The position numbers were made by a program, and so were the translations under genes. Positions 37,112-46,874 of a stretch of 64,000 bases of DNA are shown piece after piece; within the stretch, counting starts at the first letter, position 1; each line of letters begins with the position of its first letter. The notes under the pieces were generated by a model. That model saw only the letters and a list, made by a program, of their open reading frames with translations, was not told the DNA's origin and ran no database searches. This DNA comes from Trichomonas vaginalis G3 (lineage: Eukaryota; Parabasalia; Trichomonadida; Trichomonadidae), in assembly GCF_026262505.1 (NCBI RefSeq), contig NC_067206.1, forward strand, positions 15,124,205-15,188,204, in the 5' to 3' direction.

Positions 37112-37369
37112 ATGGCGTACATCCCTGAGCGCTTCGTCCAGTTCAACCAAATGTTGGTCTCGGACCCAAGCAAGAGATATTCCAAGCCCGAACTCGACCG
37201 TCTCTTCAAAGAATGGATTGAAGACTACAGAGGAGACGAGTGGTTGACAATTGAATTTGCTCGGGCTTGGAATTGCTACAGAAGGGTCTTAGACGTGGAC
37301 CCAAGACTCACGTACAGAGGTTGGGATGTGGTCTTCACATTCCAAAATTGGTACGAATACCAAAAATAA
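37112..37369 (+). CDS. 85-aa Trp-rich element protein (copy B)
   Basis: Twin of 11676-11933 with Ser at residue 20. MAYIPERFVQFNQMLVSDPS to NWYEYQK. AAAAGTGACATTTTTTTA immediately precedes the ATG. Converges with the HNH-like gene at 45 bp. No family recognised. Confidence 0.75.
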   Translation: MAYIPERFVQFNQMLVSDPSKRYSKPELDRLFKEWIEDYRGDEWLTIEFARAWNCYRRVLDVDPRLTYRGWDVVFTFQNWYEYQK

Positions 37370-37415
37370 AAACTTAAATTTACTTGGGTTTTCCCCCTAA
37401 AATAATTTTTTACTC

Positions 37416-38088
37416 TTAGAACCACTCGAGGTTCTCCTTACGGTTGTTGAGCTTGTCACCGTCAATGTGTCTGACCTTCGTCTTCTTGTCTGGATTTGGA
37501 ACCCATTGAATTGCGACAAGCTTGCCCATGGAGATTGAACCGCGATTCCGAAGGTTAAGGTTCAAGTGTCCCAAGTTGTTGAGGACTGGGGTAAGAACCT
37601 TGCCTGTCTCCTTGTTGCAGATTTGGTATGGGTAGGGTTGGGAAATTTCGTAAGCGTCATCGGCAACAAGGGTTGCCCAAACTTCCTCTTCTTCGTGTTT
37701 CTCTTCTTCCTCTTCTTCCTCGACAATTCCTTCTTCAATTTGGTACTCACGAAGTACGGTGTTGCATGTTCTGTCCTTTCCGAGTACCTTCCAGATGGCG
37801 TCTATCTCTTCGAAGAAACGGTAGATGAGTCTGGCAAGGTCTCGGTTCTCTCTCTCGTAATTGCGCAAGGTTTCCGCGAAATCGTTCAGGCATTTCTCAT
37901 TGGAAGCTTGGTTCATGAGGACATCGGCTTTGAGATTGGTCATCTCTGTCATAAGACTACTTTGGAGAGTCTTAATGGTGTTTGTCAGATGAGCTTTCAA
38001 ATTCATATTTGAATTGAACTGGGCGCTTGTCTGGCAACCTTGAAAGGACATCTTCCATTGAGTTTGGCTTCGGTGCTTGTTCGGACAT
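37416..38088 (-). pseudogene. Coiled-coil/HNH-like protein, frameshifted (copy B)
   Basis: Twin of the intact 11980-12654. Two bases are missing near 38005-38015 (ATATTTGAATTG against ATAATTTGAAGTTG), separating the first ~25 residues from the rest. The C-terminal HNH-like part is intact and could be translated from an internal ATG near 38003 (MNLKAHLTNT). Confidence 0.75.
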
Positions 38089-38120
38089 CGAAAAAATGAA
38101 GTGGTTTGAGAATGACGGTT

Positions 38121-38705
38121 TTACTTCAAAAAGCTGGTTATGACAGTTAAGTCATACAACAAGTTTAAAATAATATCTTGCTCTTCTTCTGAACGTTTGT
38201 TGTCTCTTCCGATAAAAGTTTCGAACATGAGAACCAAAAAACGTTTTTTGAGGAACCGAAAGAGTTCAGGCAAATTTTCATATTCTGGATATGTTGGGAG
38301 CAGTTCAAAACATCTGAGCTGACTTTCGGACAAAATTGGGACAATGTCAGAAAATTCATCTTTGGTCGGACTGCTTGAAGGTAAGTCCCTTACATGTAAG
38401 TAGCTCTGGTAAAGTCTTCTCATTTCTGCTAACTTTTGGAGTATAGCTTCGTAGTTTAGAAGTTTTAATTTTAATTGTCTTATTCCTCTCTTGACATCTA
38501 AACGGTAAGTATCCATGAGGTCAAGAGTAGCTTTGGTAGCTTTAAGTGGAGCTATCTCTTCTTTGACTTGTGCAATTTTGGTTGCAATTGTGGTTTGAGC
38601 TCCTTCAAGTTCGCCGTCTATGTCGTTCTCAACACCTTCAACCATAGCTTGAAACTCTTCATCGGTCCATTGAGTTTGGTGTGGGACGAATTTAACTTGC
38701 TTCAT
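38121..38705 (-). CDS. 194-aa helical element protein (copy B)
   Basis: Twin of 12687-13271, differing at one visible residue (Leu for His at position 54). Upstream on its strand is CATTTTTTTCATTTTTTGA running into the ATG. Function unknown. Confidence 0.75.
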   Translation of the reverse strand: MKQVKFVPHQTQWTDEEFQAMVEGVENDIDGELEGAQTTIATKIAQVKEEIAPLKATKATLDLMDTYRLDVKRGIRQLKLKLLNYEAILQKLAEMRRLYQSYLHVRDLPSSSPTKDEFSDIVPILSESQLRCFELLPTYPEYENLPELFRFLKKRFLVLMFETFIGRDNKRSEEEQDIILNLLYDLTVITSFLK

Positions 38706-38727
38706 TCAAAAAATGAAAAAAATGTTT

Positions 38728-38993
38728 TTACTCTAAACGTGCCATATAGATGGCTATAAGAAACTTACCAGAAGGCTTCTTCTTCACACGAGTCTCTGGT
38801 AACTTGAGAGTTCTTGTTGGAGTTGGGTCTGGAATTTCAATTCTCTCTCGAGCGCGCATTCCCCACTGTCCTTCTTGCCACCATAAACTGTGTATTGACC
38901 GAACTTGCATTTACAGGAAGACCGGTCAATACAAGGTTCACAGTTGAAATAGTTGTACTCATACCTGGTGAGTACGAGTGTGAGTAAAAACAT
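38728..38993 (-). pseudogene. Small Cys-rich plus basic protein, split in two frames (copy B)
   Basis: Identical arrangement to 13294-13559: a 69-aa frame from 38993 with CEP-C-SSCKCKF and a 60-aa frame ending at 38728 with TRVKKKPSGKFLIAIYMARL. The break near 38865 is shared with copy A. Confidence 0.5.
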
Positions 38994-39019
38994 AAAAAAA
39001 GTGAGTTAAAATGAGATGT

Positions 39020-39394
39020 TTACTGAACTGGCTGAATGTCGCCTTCTGTAGTTATAAAGAATGGTTGACCAGAGAAGTGAAGGAGAGACTGAATTGCCAA
39101 TTTCATATGGGGTAGGGGGTTCTCCTTGTTTGGCATTTTTATCCAAGGACGTTTGTTTAGGAACTTAACAAGAGCTTCTCTTTTGGCGTCCTTTATGCCA
39201 TCGTAGGCTGTCCCGTCTGGTATTTGAATTGGAATTCCAGTCGAAGTCTCGAGCTGAAGTGTAGACCTTCCAGAAATAGTGATGAACTTGACCTTGGGCT
39301 TCATTACCTTGCGCAAGTAGTCTTTTACGCAGTCGTTAATTTCAATTAGGTAAATTGCCTCGTCAAGTCTTTCTTGCATTCCAAGTTCTTCCAT
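39020..39394 (-). CDS. 124-aa element protein (copy B, intact)
   Basis: Start MEELGMQERLDEAIYLIEIN at 39394; the longer open frame from 39571 only reads the spacer repeats. Segments VKFITISGRSTLQLETSTGI, DGTAYDGIKDAKREALVKFL and LLHFSGQPFFITTEGDIQ suggest a compact alpha/beta fold. Homologues are at 13586-13959 (frameshifted) and 1659-2056 (decayed). Family unknown. Confidence 0.7.
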   Translation of the reverse strand: MEELGMQERLDEAIYLIEINDCVKDYLRKVMKPKVKFITISGRSTLQLETSTGIPIQIPDGTAYDGIKDAKREALVKFLNKRPWIKMPNKENPLPHMKLAIQSLLHFSGQPFFITTEGDIQPVQ

Positions 39395-39575
39395 CCGACA
39401 GGAAAATATTTTCCCGACAAAGGGAAAAAATTTTCCTTCCGACAGGAAGAACTCTTCCAGTTGTCCGTCCGTAAACCATTCAAATTTTCGAAAATTGAGA
39501 ACTTTTTGGTCGAACTTCAGAAAAAGTTTTTCCTTCCGACAGAAAAAGTTTTTCCTTCCGACAGGACACAAACGG
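39395..39575. promoter_or_regulatory. Repeat-bearing bidirectional spacer (copy B)
   Basis: Same CTTCCGACAG-type repeats as 13960-14140, between divergent starts at 39394 and 39576. It is GC-richer than other element spacers and partly palindromic (GGGAAAAAATTTTCC). Confidence 0.55.
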
Positions 39576-40159
39576 ATGACTGACGTTCCTCTTCCTGAAT
39601 GCCTTCCAAAGCCAGAAGAACCGAAAGCTGCAGAACCATAACAGTCTCCTCAGCAACCTCAGTTCCAGCAAGTACCTCCGAATTACTACCAATTTCCACC
39701 TCAAGGTTACTACCCACCACAAGGCTTCCCGAACTACCCTCCTCAGCCTATGCCTTACTTCCCCAACCCTTGGTTGTTCCAGCAAGCTCCACCCCAGCAA
39801 TTCCAATTCCAATCTCAATCGAAGAGAGACCAAGACTTCGAAGAAGGTCTGAACCGCTTACGCAAAGAGTATGCTACAGCTCCAATGGAAGACGACAGGC
39901 TTTCAGTCTCTTCCCTCAAATCGACCGATTCGACTCGTACCACAGATTCGGTCGTGACCGTGAAGACTACCTCAAGCAGTCTGAGAGACTCTTCATCCTA
40001 CAACCATTTACAGTTGGAGCTCTCAAGAACATGCGCAATTACGAAGGTCAGACACCAGCTGGAGACCGCAAAACAGACGTACTCGCAAGAGCCGTCCAGC
40101 TCGTCAAAACAAAGACGGAGATAGTCGACTTCATACTTGCAGCTTGCCCTTACAAGTAA
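39576..40159 (+). pseudogene. Pro/Gln-rich element protein, early stop plus frameshift (copy B)
   Basis: Carries the same TAA at codon 22 as copy A and in addition lacks one base near 39951 (TTCGGTCG against TTCGGCTCG), so the conserved C-terminal segment FTVGALKNMRNYEGQ is read in a different frame from the Pro/Gln-rich part. Confidence 0.7.
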
Positions 40160-40186
40160 AAAAATAAACAATTACGAATTAAACTT

Positions 40187-40386
40187 TTACTCTTTCTTTT
40201 CTGAGTTGTTTAGAGCTGGTTCTCTTGTAGAAACCTTTCGTACTCTTCCATGGTCATGTAATTGCGAATTTGGTACGCAATTCCAGGTTCGTTGTTTTTG
40301 AACCTGATGTATGTAACGCTTCCATCCTCCTCAGGGAAGTAAGCTGCTAACATCTGACCAAGTTTTCTCGGTGACTCGGAGCTCAT
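40187..40386 (-). pseudogene. 66-aa element protein, frameshifted (copy B)
   Basis: Twin of 14754-14954. One C is missing near 40219 (GCTGGTTC against GCTGGCTTC), changing the last residues. The upstream start-proximal AAAAAGTGACATTTTT is kept. Confidence 0.65.
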
Positions 40387-40421
40387 AAAAATGTCACTTT
40401 TTAAACGTTAAGTTTTTAGTC

Positions 40422-40610
40422 TTAATTTACCCTTTGTTTGTCAAGGTAGTATTGGAGTGCAATTTCTCCAAATTCTCTGTGTCGGAGTTCTTCAGCATTT
40501 TCCAAGGTGTACCTGGAGAACTCAAAGAAGTTGTCAAGAACATACTGCCATGCTGCTCTTCTGAGTTCGTCAGTATTTTGGAAGTGTTGCACCTTCGAGT
40601 CTTCGGACAT
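40422..40610 (-). CDS. 62-aa helical element protein (copy B)
   Basis: MSEDSKVQHFQNTDELRRAA to ALQYYLDKQRVN; predicted helical and charged. Upstream on its strand AAAAAGTGTCATTTTTT abuts the ATG, a one-base variant of the shared motif. The start codon is lost in copy A. Unknown function. Confidence 0.65.
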   Translation of the reverse strand: MSEDSKVQHFQNTDELRRAAWQYVLDNFFEFSRYTLENAEELRHREFGEIALQYYLDKQRVN

Positions 40611-40653
40611 AAAAAAATGACACTTTTTCTATTAAACCGTTTTGGCATTTCTC

Positions 40654-40833
40654 ATGAGTGAGTATAGTTCTGCCGAACCATTGGAAGAGAAGAAGTACCC
40701 TTGCTGGCAAAAGACAAAAATAGTTGCCTTAGTTGTCATTGCAATTGTACTCGTAATTGAATTCATTGTACTTCTCTTCACGTACATAAAACTCAGCAAT
40801 GGTATTTGCTTTAAGAAGCTACCATCTTACTAA
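40654..40833 (+). CDS. Small single-pass membrane protein (copy B)
   Basis: 59 aa with an uninterrupted hydrophobic helix IVALVVIAIVLVIEFIVLLF after a 20-residue polar head containing one Cys. The start lies in TCATGAG. Converges with ATPase 2 at 19 bp. It could be a virion membrane or exit protein; not recognised. Confidence 0.7.
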   Translation: MSEYSSAEPLEEKKYPCWQKTKIVALVVIAIVLVIEFIVLLFTYIKLSNGICFKKLPSY

Positions 40834-40852
40834 GACTAAACACTTACATTTT

Positions 40853-41728
40853 TCAAGCTTGACTTTTTACAATTTGAACTTTGTTTGCGTAGATATGAAT
40901 TCTGAAAGAAGTATGAGGGTCTTGTATGACTTTGTACTTCTCCCATAGTTCATGTCTGTCAAACTTACCTGCCATGGACTCTTTCATAAGTTCCATGAAA
41001 TCGTCTTCGGACAATCCGGGGAAAAGTATTATGTCAGTAAGTATTCTTTTAACATCCTTACTTAAACTCTTTGCTGTCTGTACACAAATGACAACTGAGA
41101 TGTTAAAGTGTCTGAGCTTCTTAAGAATTCGACACATATCTTGTTCTCTGTTCTTTAACAAAGGATGAGAAGCAAAATCATCTAAGATAAGAAGACATCT
41201 ATGAGGGTAAGTCTTCCAATCGTACGATTGCAATTTCTTCGAAATGTATTCTATCTCTTTCTGTTTGTTTCTGAAGTGTTTCTTCTCTAATATTCTCTGC
41301 ATTTCCTCATTAGGTTCTTTAAACTTAGAATTTATATACTCATTTATAGCATTATACTTCAAAACTCTTCTTTGGTACTTCTTTATCCAATCTAACAACT
41401 CAGTATCCTTTATACATACTAACTTAGACTTCTTTATAATATCTTTGAACGAATTGACGGTTTGGTCAAATTGACCAGAAGTCGAACAAATAACAACTAA
41501 CTCATAGAATGGGTTCTTCTCATCTAGTTCTTGTTGTTGTGCAGCCATTTTAAGATAAGTGAAAGTCTTACCAGACCCAGGTGGTGCAATTAGACCTGTT
41601 ATACCATTCTGAGCAAATAAGAACTTGTCATGTATAGGCTTTATCTGAGCATTTTCTAACTTCCTCTTGTTCTTGTTTAAAACATTCTCAAATTTCTTGT
41701 CAATGTCAGCAAACTTTTTTTCTAACAT
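40853..41728 (-). CDS. A32/FtsK-like genome-packaging ATPase 2 (intact)
   Basis: 291 aa from MLEKKFADIDKK (41728); the in-frame ATG at 41830 would overlap the divergent gene. Walker A APPGSGKT at residues 48-55, Walker B CLLILDDF with Asp183/184, and RHFNISVVICVQTAKS with Gln217. The layout equals ATPase 1, including YPHRCLLILDDFASHPLL against YPSNTLLVCDDFAGKSLV, so the two arose by duplication. Elements of this type normally carry one such ATPase; a split of tasks is an inference. Copy A is frameshifted. Confidence 0.85.
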   Translation of the reverse strand: MLEKKFADIDKKFENVLNKNKRKLENAQIKPIHDKFLFAQNGITGLIAPPGSGKTFTYLKMAAQQQELDEKNPFYELVVICSTSGQFDQTVNSFKDIIKKSKLVCIKDTELLDWIKKYQRRVLKYNAINEYINSKFKEPNEEMQRILEKKHFRNKQKEIEYISKKLQSYDWKTYPHRCLLILDDFASHPLLKNREQDMCRILKKLRHFNISVVICVQTAKSLSKDVKRILTDIILFPGLSEDDFMELMKESMAGKFDRHELWEKYKVIQDPHTSFRIHIYANKVQIVKSQA

Positions 41729-41764
41729 ATTTTTAGAAAAATTAAAATTTTTATCTTTTAGAAA

Positions 41765-42208
41765 ATGTCTAGCGATTTCGCTATCTATATTCGAGACAAG
41801 CTTTTTGACAGCAAAACATCTATAGACCATAAAATCTTACATAGTGTAAACAAGAAAGGTGAATTTGTTCTAAAGTTCTGTTTCTGGGAATATGACAAGA
41901 ACCATAAAACATTACAAAGAGCAGTCTTAAAATTTGTCAATGACAGACTTGTTGACAGAGATGACGCCGATTGGAAAGATGAAGTCCAACAAAAGTTCTT
42001 AGAATGCAAAGAAGACACATGCGGTGTTCTTGAAGATGAAACAGAAAACAGAATAGATGAGCTATTAAAGGACAAAGAACTTTTACATAAATATAGTTGC
42101 GCCAAATTTGACATAACTCCACCAGAAAAGAAGAAGAAAGAAAAGAAAGTAGAAGAAGAGAAGAAAGAACCTGAACCAGTTCCAGAGAAAAAGAAATTTG
42201 ACATTTAA
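41765..42208 (+). CDS. 147-aa protein with Lys/Glu-rich tail (copy B, intact)
   Basis: Residues 1-90 are compact (FAIYIRDKLFDSKTSIDHKI, GEFVLKFCFWEYDKNHKTLQ); residues 108-147 are a low-complexity KEKKVEEEKKEPEPVPEKKK tail. Divergent from ATPase 2 by 36 bp and convergent with the 139-aa gene at 16 bp. No family recognised. Confidence 0.75.
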   Translation: MSSDFAIYIRDKLFDSKTSIDHKILHSVNKKGEFVLKFCFWEYDKNHKTLQRAVLKFVNDRLVDRDDADWKDEVQQKFLECKEDTCGVLEDETENRIDELLKDKELLHKYSCAKFDITPPEKKKKEKKVEEEKKEPEPVPEKKKFDI

Positions 42209-42224
42209 AAATAAAATTTTATTT

Positions 42225-42644
42225 TTAGAACATTTCTGGGTCAATGTCAATGTTCTCTTCCTCTTTAGGAGTAAACACTGGCTTAGACTCTAATAGCTTT
42301 TTACCCAATTTACCTTGAACTTCTACAACTTTAGACTCATAATATTCATAGTCGTCTGTCTTCTTTGGTTCATAAGGTATAACAGGTTTGTATGCTTTGC
42401 CTTCTTTAAGGTTTGAGAACCTTCTGTCAAAACTTTCTTTGACTGTTAACAAACCTTCTATGTCTAAGTCTTCAAATTTCGCACCATTTTTAGTCACAAT
42501 AGCAAACTTAACTGGTTCGATGTTCCAAAATTTGCTGAATGAAGACTTTTCAAAATGGTAGAAGTAAACATTCAAATATGTGAATGGGTCTAGTTCTTCT
42601 TTAAGTCCTGACATGTACTTGTTTACTGAGATGAATTTCGTCAT
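42225..42644 (-). CDS. 139-aa element protein (copy B, intact)
   Basis: MTKFISVNKYMSGLKEELDP, then FYHFEKSSFSKFWNIEPVKF, and an acidic end (FTPKEEENIDIDPEMF). The tail with acidic residues and a terminal Phe recalls the C-termini of single-stranded DNA-binding proteins; together with its place next to the helicase this makes an SSB a fair hypothesis, not a call. Copy A is frameshifted. Confidence 0.7.
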   Translation of the reverse strand: MTKFISVNKYMSGLKEELDPFTYLNVYFYHFEKSSFSKFWNIEPVKFAIVTKNGAKFEDLDIEGLLTVKESFDRRFSNLKEGKAYKPVIPYEPKKTDDYEYYESKVVEVQGKLGKKLLESKPVFTPKEEENIDIDPEMF

Positions 42645-42678
42645 CTTTTCTATCGGATAAAAAATATTTTTTTAAAAT

Positions 42679-43914
42679 TTACTCAGAAAAAATTTTCTTT
42701 GTATATACACCATTCTGAACATCTAAAAGACTTTTGACATTTGCCAAGAATGTACGTTTAGAAGCTGGCATATAACCATATTCTTGACAATAGTGTTTAT
42801 ACGAATCGTACAATGACCTTTCATCTAATGACACAAAGTCAGTTTCATCTACGAACAGTTCTTAAACACTCTTGTTTGCTTCTAACAATGTTTGTCTCTC
42901 TTCGGTATGTGGAATTTGTCTTGGATTGAACTTAGAAATATCTAATGTCATAAAGTATGAGAACAAATGGTTGTAAAACTCTGGTGTCAAAGTTTCTGCT
43001 AAGTCGTCAAAATATTCTGTATCTTGCATATGAGAATCTGACGTTCTGACAACTACATATCTTCTGTCAGAACTTTCTAACTTCATCGGAACAGCATTGC
43101 TTGAAACCATAATGAAGTTTGCAACATTTTCACAAACTCTTTGGTCTTTATACTTTCTTTCAACAACTCTAACTTTGTCTGTTATAAGACTCTTCAAAGC
43201 ATCTGAGTTTAAAACTTTTGTTGTATCTATACTTTGAAGTTCATTGCAAACTATAAGTTTCATATTCTCTATTGAGGAGTTAAACTTGCCACAGATGTTT
43301 TCTAAGTTTGTCATATTCGGATTCGAATAACCTTCTAACAGTTTGCATAAGATATCTGTAAAGAATGTGTTCTTACCTGTTCCTTGTTTTCCAATTATAA
43401 TGAGAGCAGTTTCATTTTTAGCACTTGGATGTTGTAAGATGTTTGCAAACCAACATAAGATATACTCATAAACCTTTTCGTTTCCATTGCATATAATTTC
43501 TTTGACATGGTCTAACCAAGCTTCTATAATATTTTCTTTCCATTCTACTTGTTCATATTTATATCCAGTGAAGATAGAATAGAAGTTTGGAGAAGGTGTA
43601 TAGAACTTTATACCTCGAACTGAAAAATCTTCTAACTTTGACAATAAGATATCCCAAGCATCTAACATCTTCATTCCAACTTGTACAACTTTTATTTTCT
43701 TAAGTTTCTGTCTAGATTCTTGTTCAGACACTATTGTTGCTCTTGGTTTGTTAAAGACAACATCCCATTCTTTCATGACATAACATTCTGGGGCAGAGTC
43801 AACATAAATGACTAAACGTTTCAAATTCTCGACTGCTTTGTTATAGTCTCTAAATGGACACATATTTCTGAATGCTTGGAAATCATAAAAATCTGAAACA
43901 TCTATTCTGTACAT
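42679..43914 (-). pseudogene. Superfamily 3 (D5-like) helicase with in-frame stop near the end (copy B)
   Basis: The open frame is 350 aa from MYRIDVSDFYDFQAF (43914) to a TAA at 42862. Walker A GKQGTGKN at 175-182, Walker B KLIVCNEL with Glu225, motif C FIMVSSN with Asn273, then SSDRR (Arg284/285) as the likely arginine finger: the set of viral D5/primase-type SF3 helicases. It would unwind DNA at the element's replication fork. The same frame reopens after the TAA to 42679 with a winged-helix-like tail (YGYMPASKRTFLANVKSLLD). Copy A has a Tyr codon at the stop position. The 350-aa product keeps all ATPase motifs and could still work. Confidence 0.8.
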
Positions 43915-43943
43915 TTTTATAAAAATAAAAAAATATTATTTTT

Positions 43944-44740
43944 TTATTCTTGACTTTGTTGTTCCATTTGTTGCATTTGTTGTTCTTGAGCTATTTGTTG
44001 TTGAAGTTGTTCTTGTAATACAATACTTTCACCAGTTGCATCTTCCAATTCGAAACTTTCTGCCGTCATTGACAAATACATAGGACATAAAAGTTTTACA
44101 GGAACAAAGTTTGCGTCAACTAATGTCAACGTTATACTTGCCAAAGTTTTGAGTTCACTAAGGTTGAAAATTCTGCATTCGAATGAACAATAGGCAAACC
44201 AGCAGAGAAAGTATTGTTTATACGCATAAGTATCTTTTGGTCATAATAGTTTCTGTCGACATTCGAATAACACTTTTGAACCTAAGTTTGAAACAATATA
44301 TAAGATGGTGTGCTTAATGTCAATGGAATAGACATTCCTTGTATGACACCTTTTCCTGTTATAGGAAACTGTTGGTAGTAAAAACCAGAAATAAGTTTTG
44401 TATTATAGCTCATATCGTTTATAGTAAACTCAGTCGGACATCCAAACATAATGAAACCTGCTCTAGTTGCAGCACATGTTACACCCGTACTTAAAGTATT
44501 AAATAAGTCAACAAAACCTGTTGGTGGTATATCTGAGTAAGTATCTTCAAAGGAGTATTTTTTACCATTCACAACAATAAAGTCTTCTGGTGTCAAAAGA
44601 GCAAAACAGGCTTTAGTCGTCATTGTGTTTAAGGTTAGTTTACAATATCGTCCTTGAGGACTTTGTAAGTTTGTTGTTATAGAATTATATGACTCAGGGT
44701 TTTTAGTCGTAATAGTATAAACCATTATGTCTTCTGCCAT
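43944..44740 (-). pseudogene. ~265-aa putative structural protein, two frameshifts (copy B)
   Basis: The frame from 44740 (MAEDIMVYTITTKNPESYNS) has the beta-rich-looking segments GRYCKLTLNTMTTKACFALL and GFIMFGCPTEFTINDMSYNT. It breaks near 44278 (T run) and again near 44145. The C-terminal part to 43944 has LASITLTLVDANFVPVKLLC and ends in a Gln-rich coiled coil. Position two small genes downstream of the capsid candidate suggests a penton or minor capsid protein. Confidence 0.7.
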
Positions 44741-44745
44741 TTACT

Positions 44746-45019
44746 TAGCAAATAAATTTTAATGAAATGTGTGGTCGTCAAATATTTTTATAACGTCTGG
44801 GAAACTATATTTTAAGTTCAACGTTTCACCTCCTTTCATAACGTATATCTTGTCAATGACATTATATGAAACACCACAGCAACTAATGTCGGTTCTATTT
44901 CTTTGATGTTTATATCGTCTGCCTCTGTCAAAAGTTTCAATAGTTCTTTCAAAACTTCATGAGGTGCAATGACATATTGAGTTCACTTTTACAGGGTTGT
45001 GTTCGACCAAGTTTAACAT
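44746..45019 (-). pseudogene. 91-aa element protein, frameshifted (copy B)
   Basis: Twin of the intact 19292-19567. Indels near 44770 (ATGTGTGG against ATGTTGTGG), 44892 (GTCGGTTC against GTCGGGTTC) and 44976 (TATTGAG against TATGAG) break it. Confidence 0.75.
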
Positions 45020-45319
45020 TATACAAGCTTGACAAATCTTTTCCTGAGTTTGAAGTTTGTCTTTCAGTTGTGTAGTCGTTTCGAATATCTGCAACAGAAC
45101 TTAAGTCTCTGTTAACTTCAGGATATGTTGGTTGTTCTTTTACAGGAACAATTGTTATACCATCTTCGTCTTCGTATGGTTTCCCCACTTCAACATCTCT
45201 GTCTTGACATTGACAATAACACTTTGACTGTTTGTTGAGTTGGTGAATTTAACTTCACATCTGCCACCGCCATTAAACCTTTTGAAACACTTACGCTTCT
45301 ATTTTTTCGGAAATGACAT
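44949..45319 (-). pseudogene. 123-aa element protein, frameshifted (copy B)
   Basis: Twin of 19506-19874. Single-base losses near 45203, 45236, 45070 and 45050 interrupt it; the segment GKPYEDEDGITIVPVKEQP is intact. Confidence 0.75.
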
Positions 45320-45336
45320 TTTACTTAGAATAAAAG

Positions 45337-45750
45337 ATGGACGTATTCGGATATCTTATTGAATTGAAGCAGAACAAAGTTTATACTCACAAACAATACA
45401 AATACATTGACAGAATAGTTCTTTACACAAACAATGGAAAATGTTATAGAATAGCAGTCTTTGCTGAACCTAAATATTTCATAAAGCAAAGAAAGTTGGT
45501 ATAACTGAAATGGTGAAAGTTCTTGAAGCAGACAAAAATATAACTTCAAAACTTACAGATATTTCTAAAGGTAAGTTTATCTACAATATTATGTCAAAAC
45601 TGGCGTACTGTCAATATTTGACGGAGAGAAGTCAGTTCAAGAACAACTTACTGACCTGCTGCCAAAATCTGCTCGATGGAAGCTGTCGTTATGCCAATCT
45701 GAGGAGCCCCAGCAGGTTTCATCGAACGAATCTTCAAAAGAGCATCTTCC
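45337..45750 (+). pseudogene. 139-aa element protein, frameshifted (copy B)
   Basis: Twin of 19893-20312. MDVFGYLIELKQNKVYTHKQ is open to about residue 47; one T is missing near 45479 and further changes follow near 45581. The 3' end overlaps the capsid-candidate gene as in copy A. Confidence 0.75.
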
Positions 45751-46842
45751 GTGAAAAGTGCTATTGGTTTTGTAAACTTCTTTGCTCTCAATTCATCTGG
45801 ACCGTCTCTGTCACCAGTATATTGTATTTGAAACTGTACCAACAGTTGAAATACCACCCATAAAGTCTTCTGAGTCAGCAAATGGAATGCCAAGCCAAAA
45901 GTTTGAACGGTCTCCATTTGTATATTGAGTTTTTTGACCTCCTGTATGAGTCCATACTTCACATATGGCATAATAGAACTTTGCATTTCAGGGTTAATGG
46001 TTGTTGTGAAGTTGTTGTTAAAGTTCATAGCATCTAATGTCAAGTTGTATGACCTCATATCCTCACCTGTAGAATATTCTTCTCTTGGATAATATTTGCC
46101 ATCTATGTTTATATGATATTAATACCAGGGTTGTAGAAACAAGAATAGTCATTTATAGTTCGTCTGAACAGTACAAACATAGTATCTGCATGTTTCATTG
46201 CAGTTGTTAAAGCAATATCTGTTCTTGCACCTGCGGCTCCTGGATTTTGGTTTCCAACTTCACCTGCAAAGTCTTTGACAGATATTTGGTGTATAGGGAA
46301 CATAAGTGGAACTGCAATATATTTGGCAGCTAAAGCATTTGGAACGTTAGGGTCAAGTCTTCTTATTTTCTCAATATTTGCATACTGGTCTGTTTGTTCT
46401 CTAGCTTGTGGTTGTACTGAGTTTCTCAAAGCGAACCATTCATAGTTTGCCCATGTTACTGTTTGAACTAAGTCAGAGTTAGAATATATCTTATATCCCA
46501 TGAAAACTTCTGGAGCATATTGGTATCCGACATAGAAAATTCCATTGCAACCTTTCTTGTCAGACAACTTGGCAGAAGGTTTTATTTCAATGTCTTGTTC
46601 CACGTATAAGAATGAGTGTCAATAGAAATAATATGAAACCTGTCGCAAGCAATATCTACTGTTGTTGAAGAACCTTCTCCAAACTCACCTACGTTTCCAT
46701 AAGAAACAGCAGTTGTATATTCGTAAGTTCCAGGAACTATTTCTGACCTTCTAATGGCATTGTCACATTCGTTATACCATTCGGAAACATTTCCGTTCAT
46801 GGCATCCAAAACTGTTGGCGTTATATTCTGAGCGGCGTACAT
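45648..46842 (-). pseudogene. Candidate major capsid protein, three frameshifts (copy B)
   Basis: Twin of the intact 20206-21402. Breaks near 46615 (GAGTGTC against GAGTTGTC), 46120 (ATATTAAT against ATATTTAAT), 45957 (ACTTCAC against ACTTTCAC) and 45830 (extra A). All are single-base and most are in homopolymers. Confidence 0.85.
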
Positions 46843-46874
46843 TTCATATGGGTAAAAATATAGAATAGTTGGAT

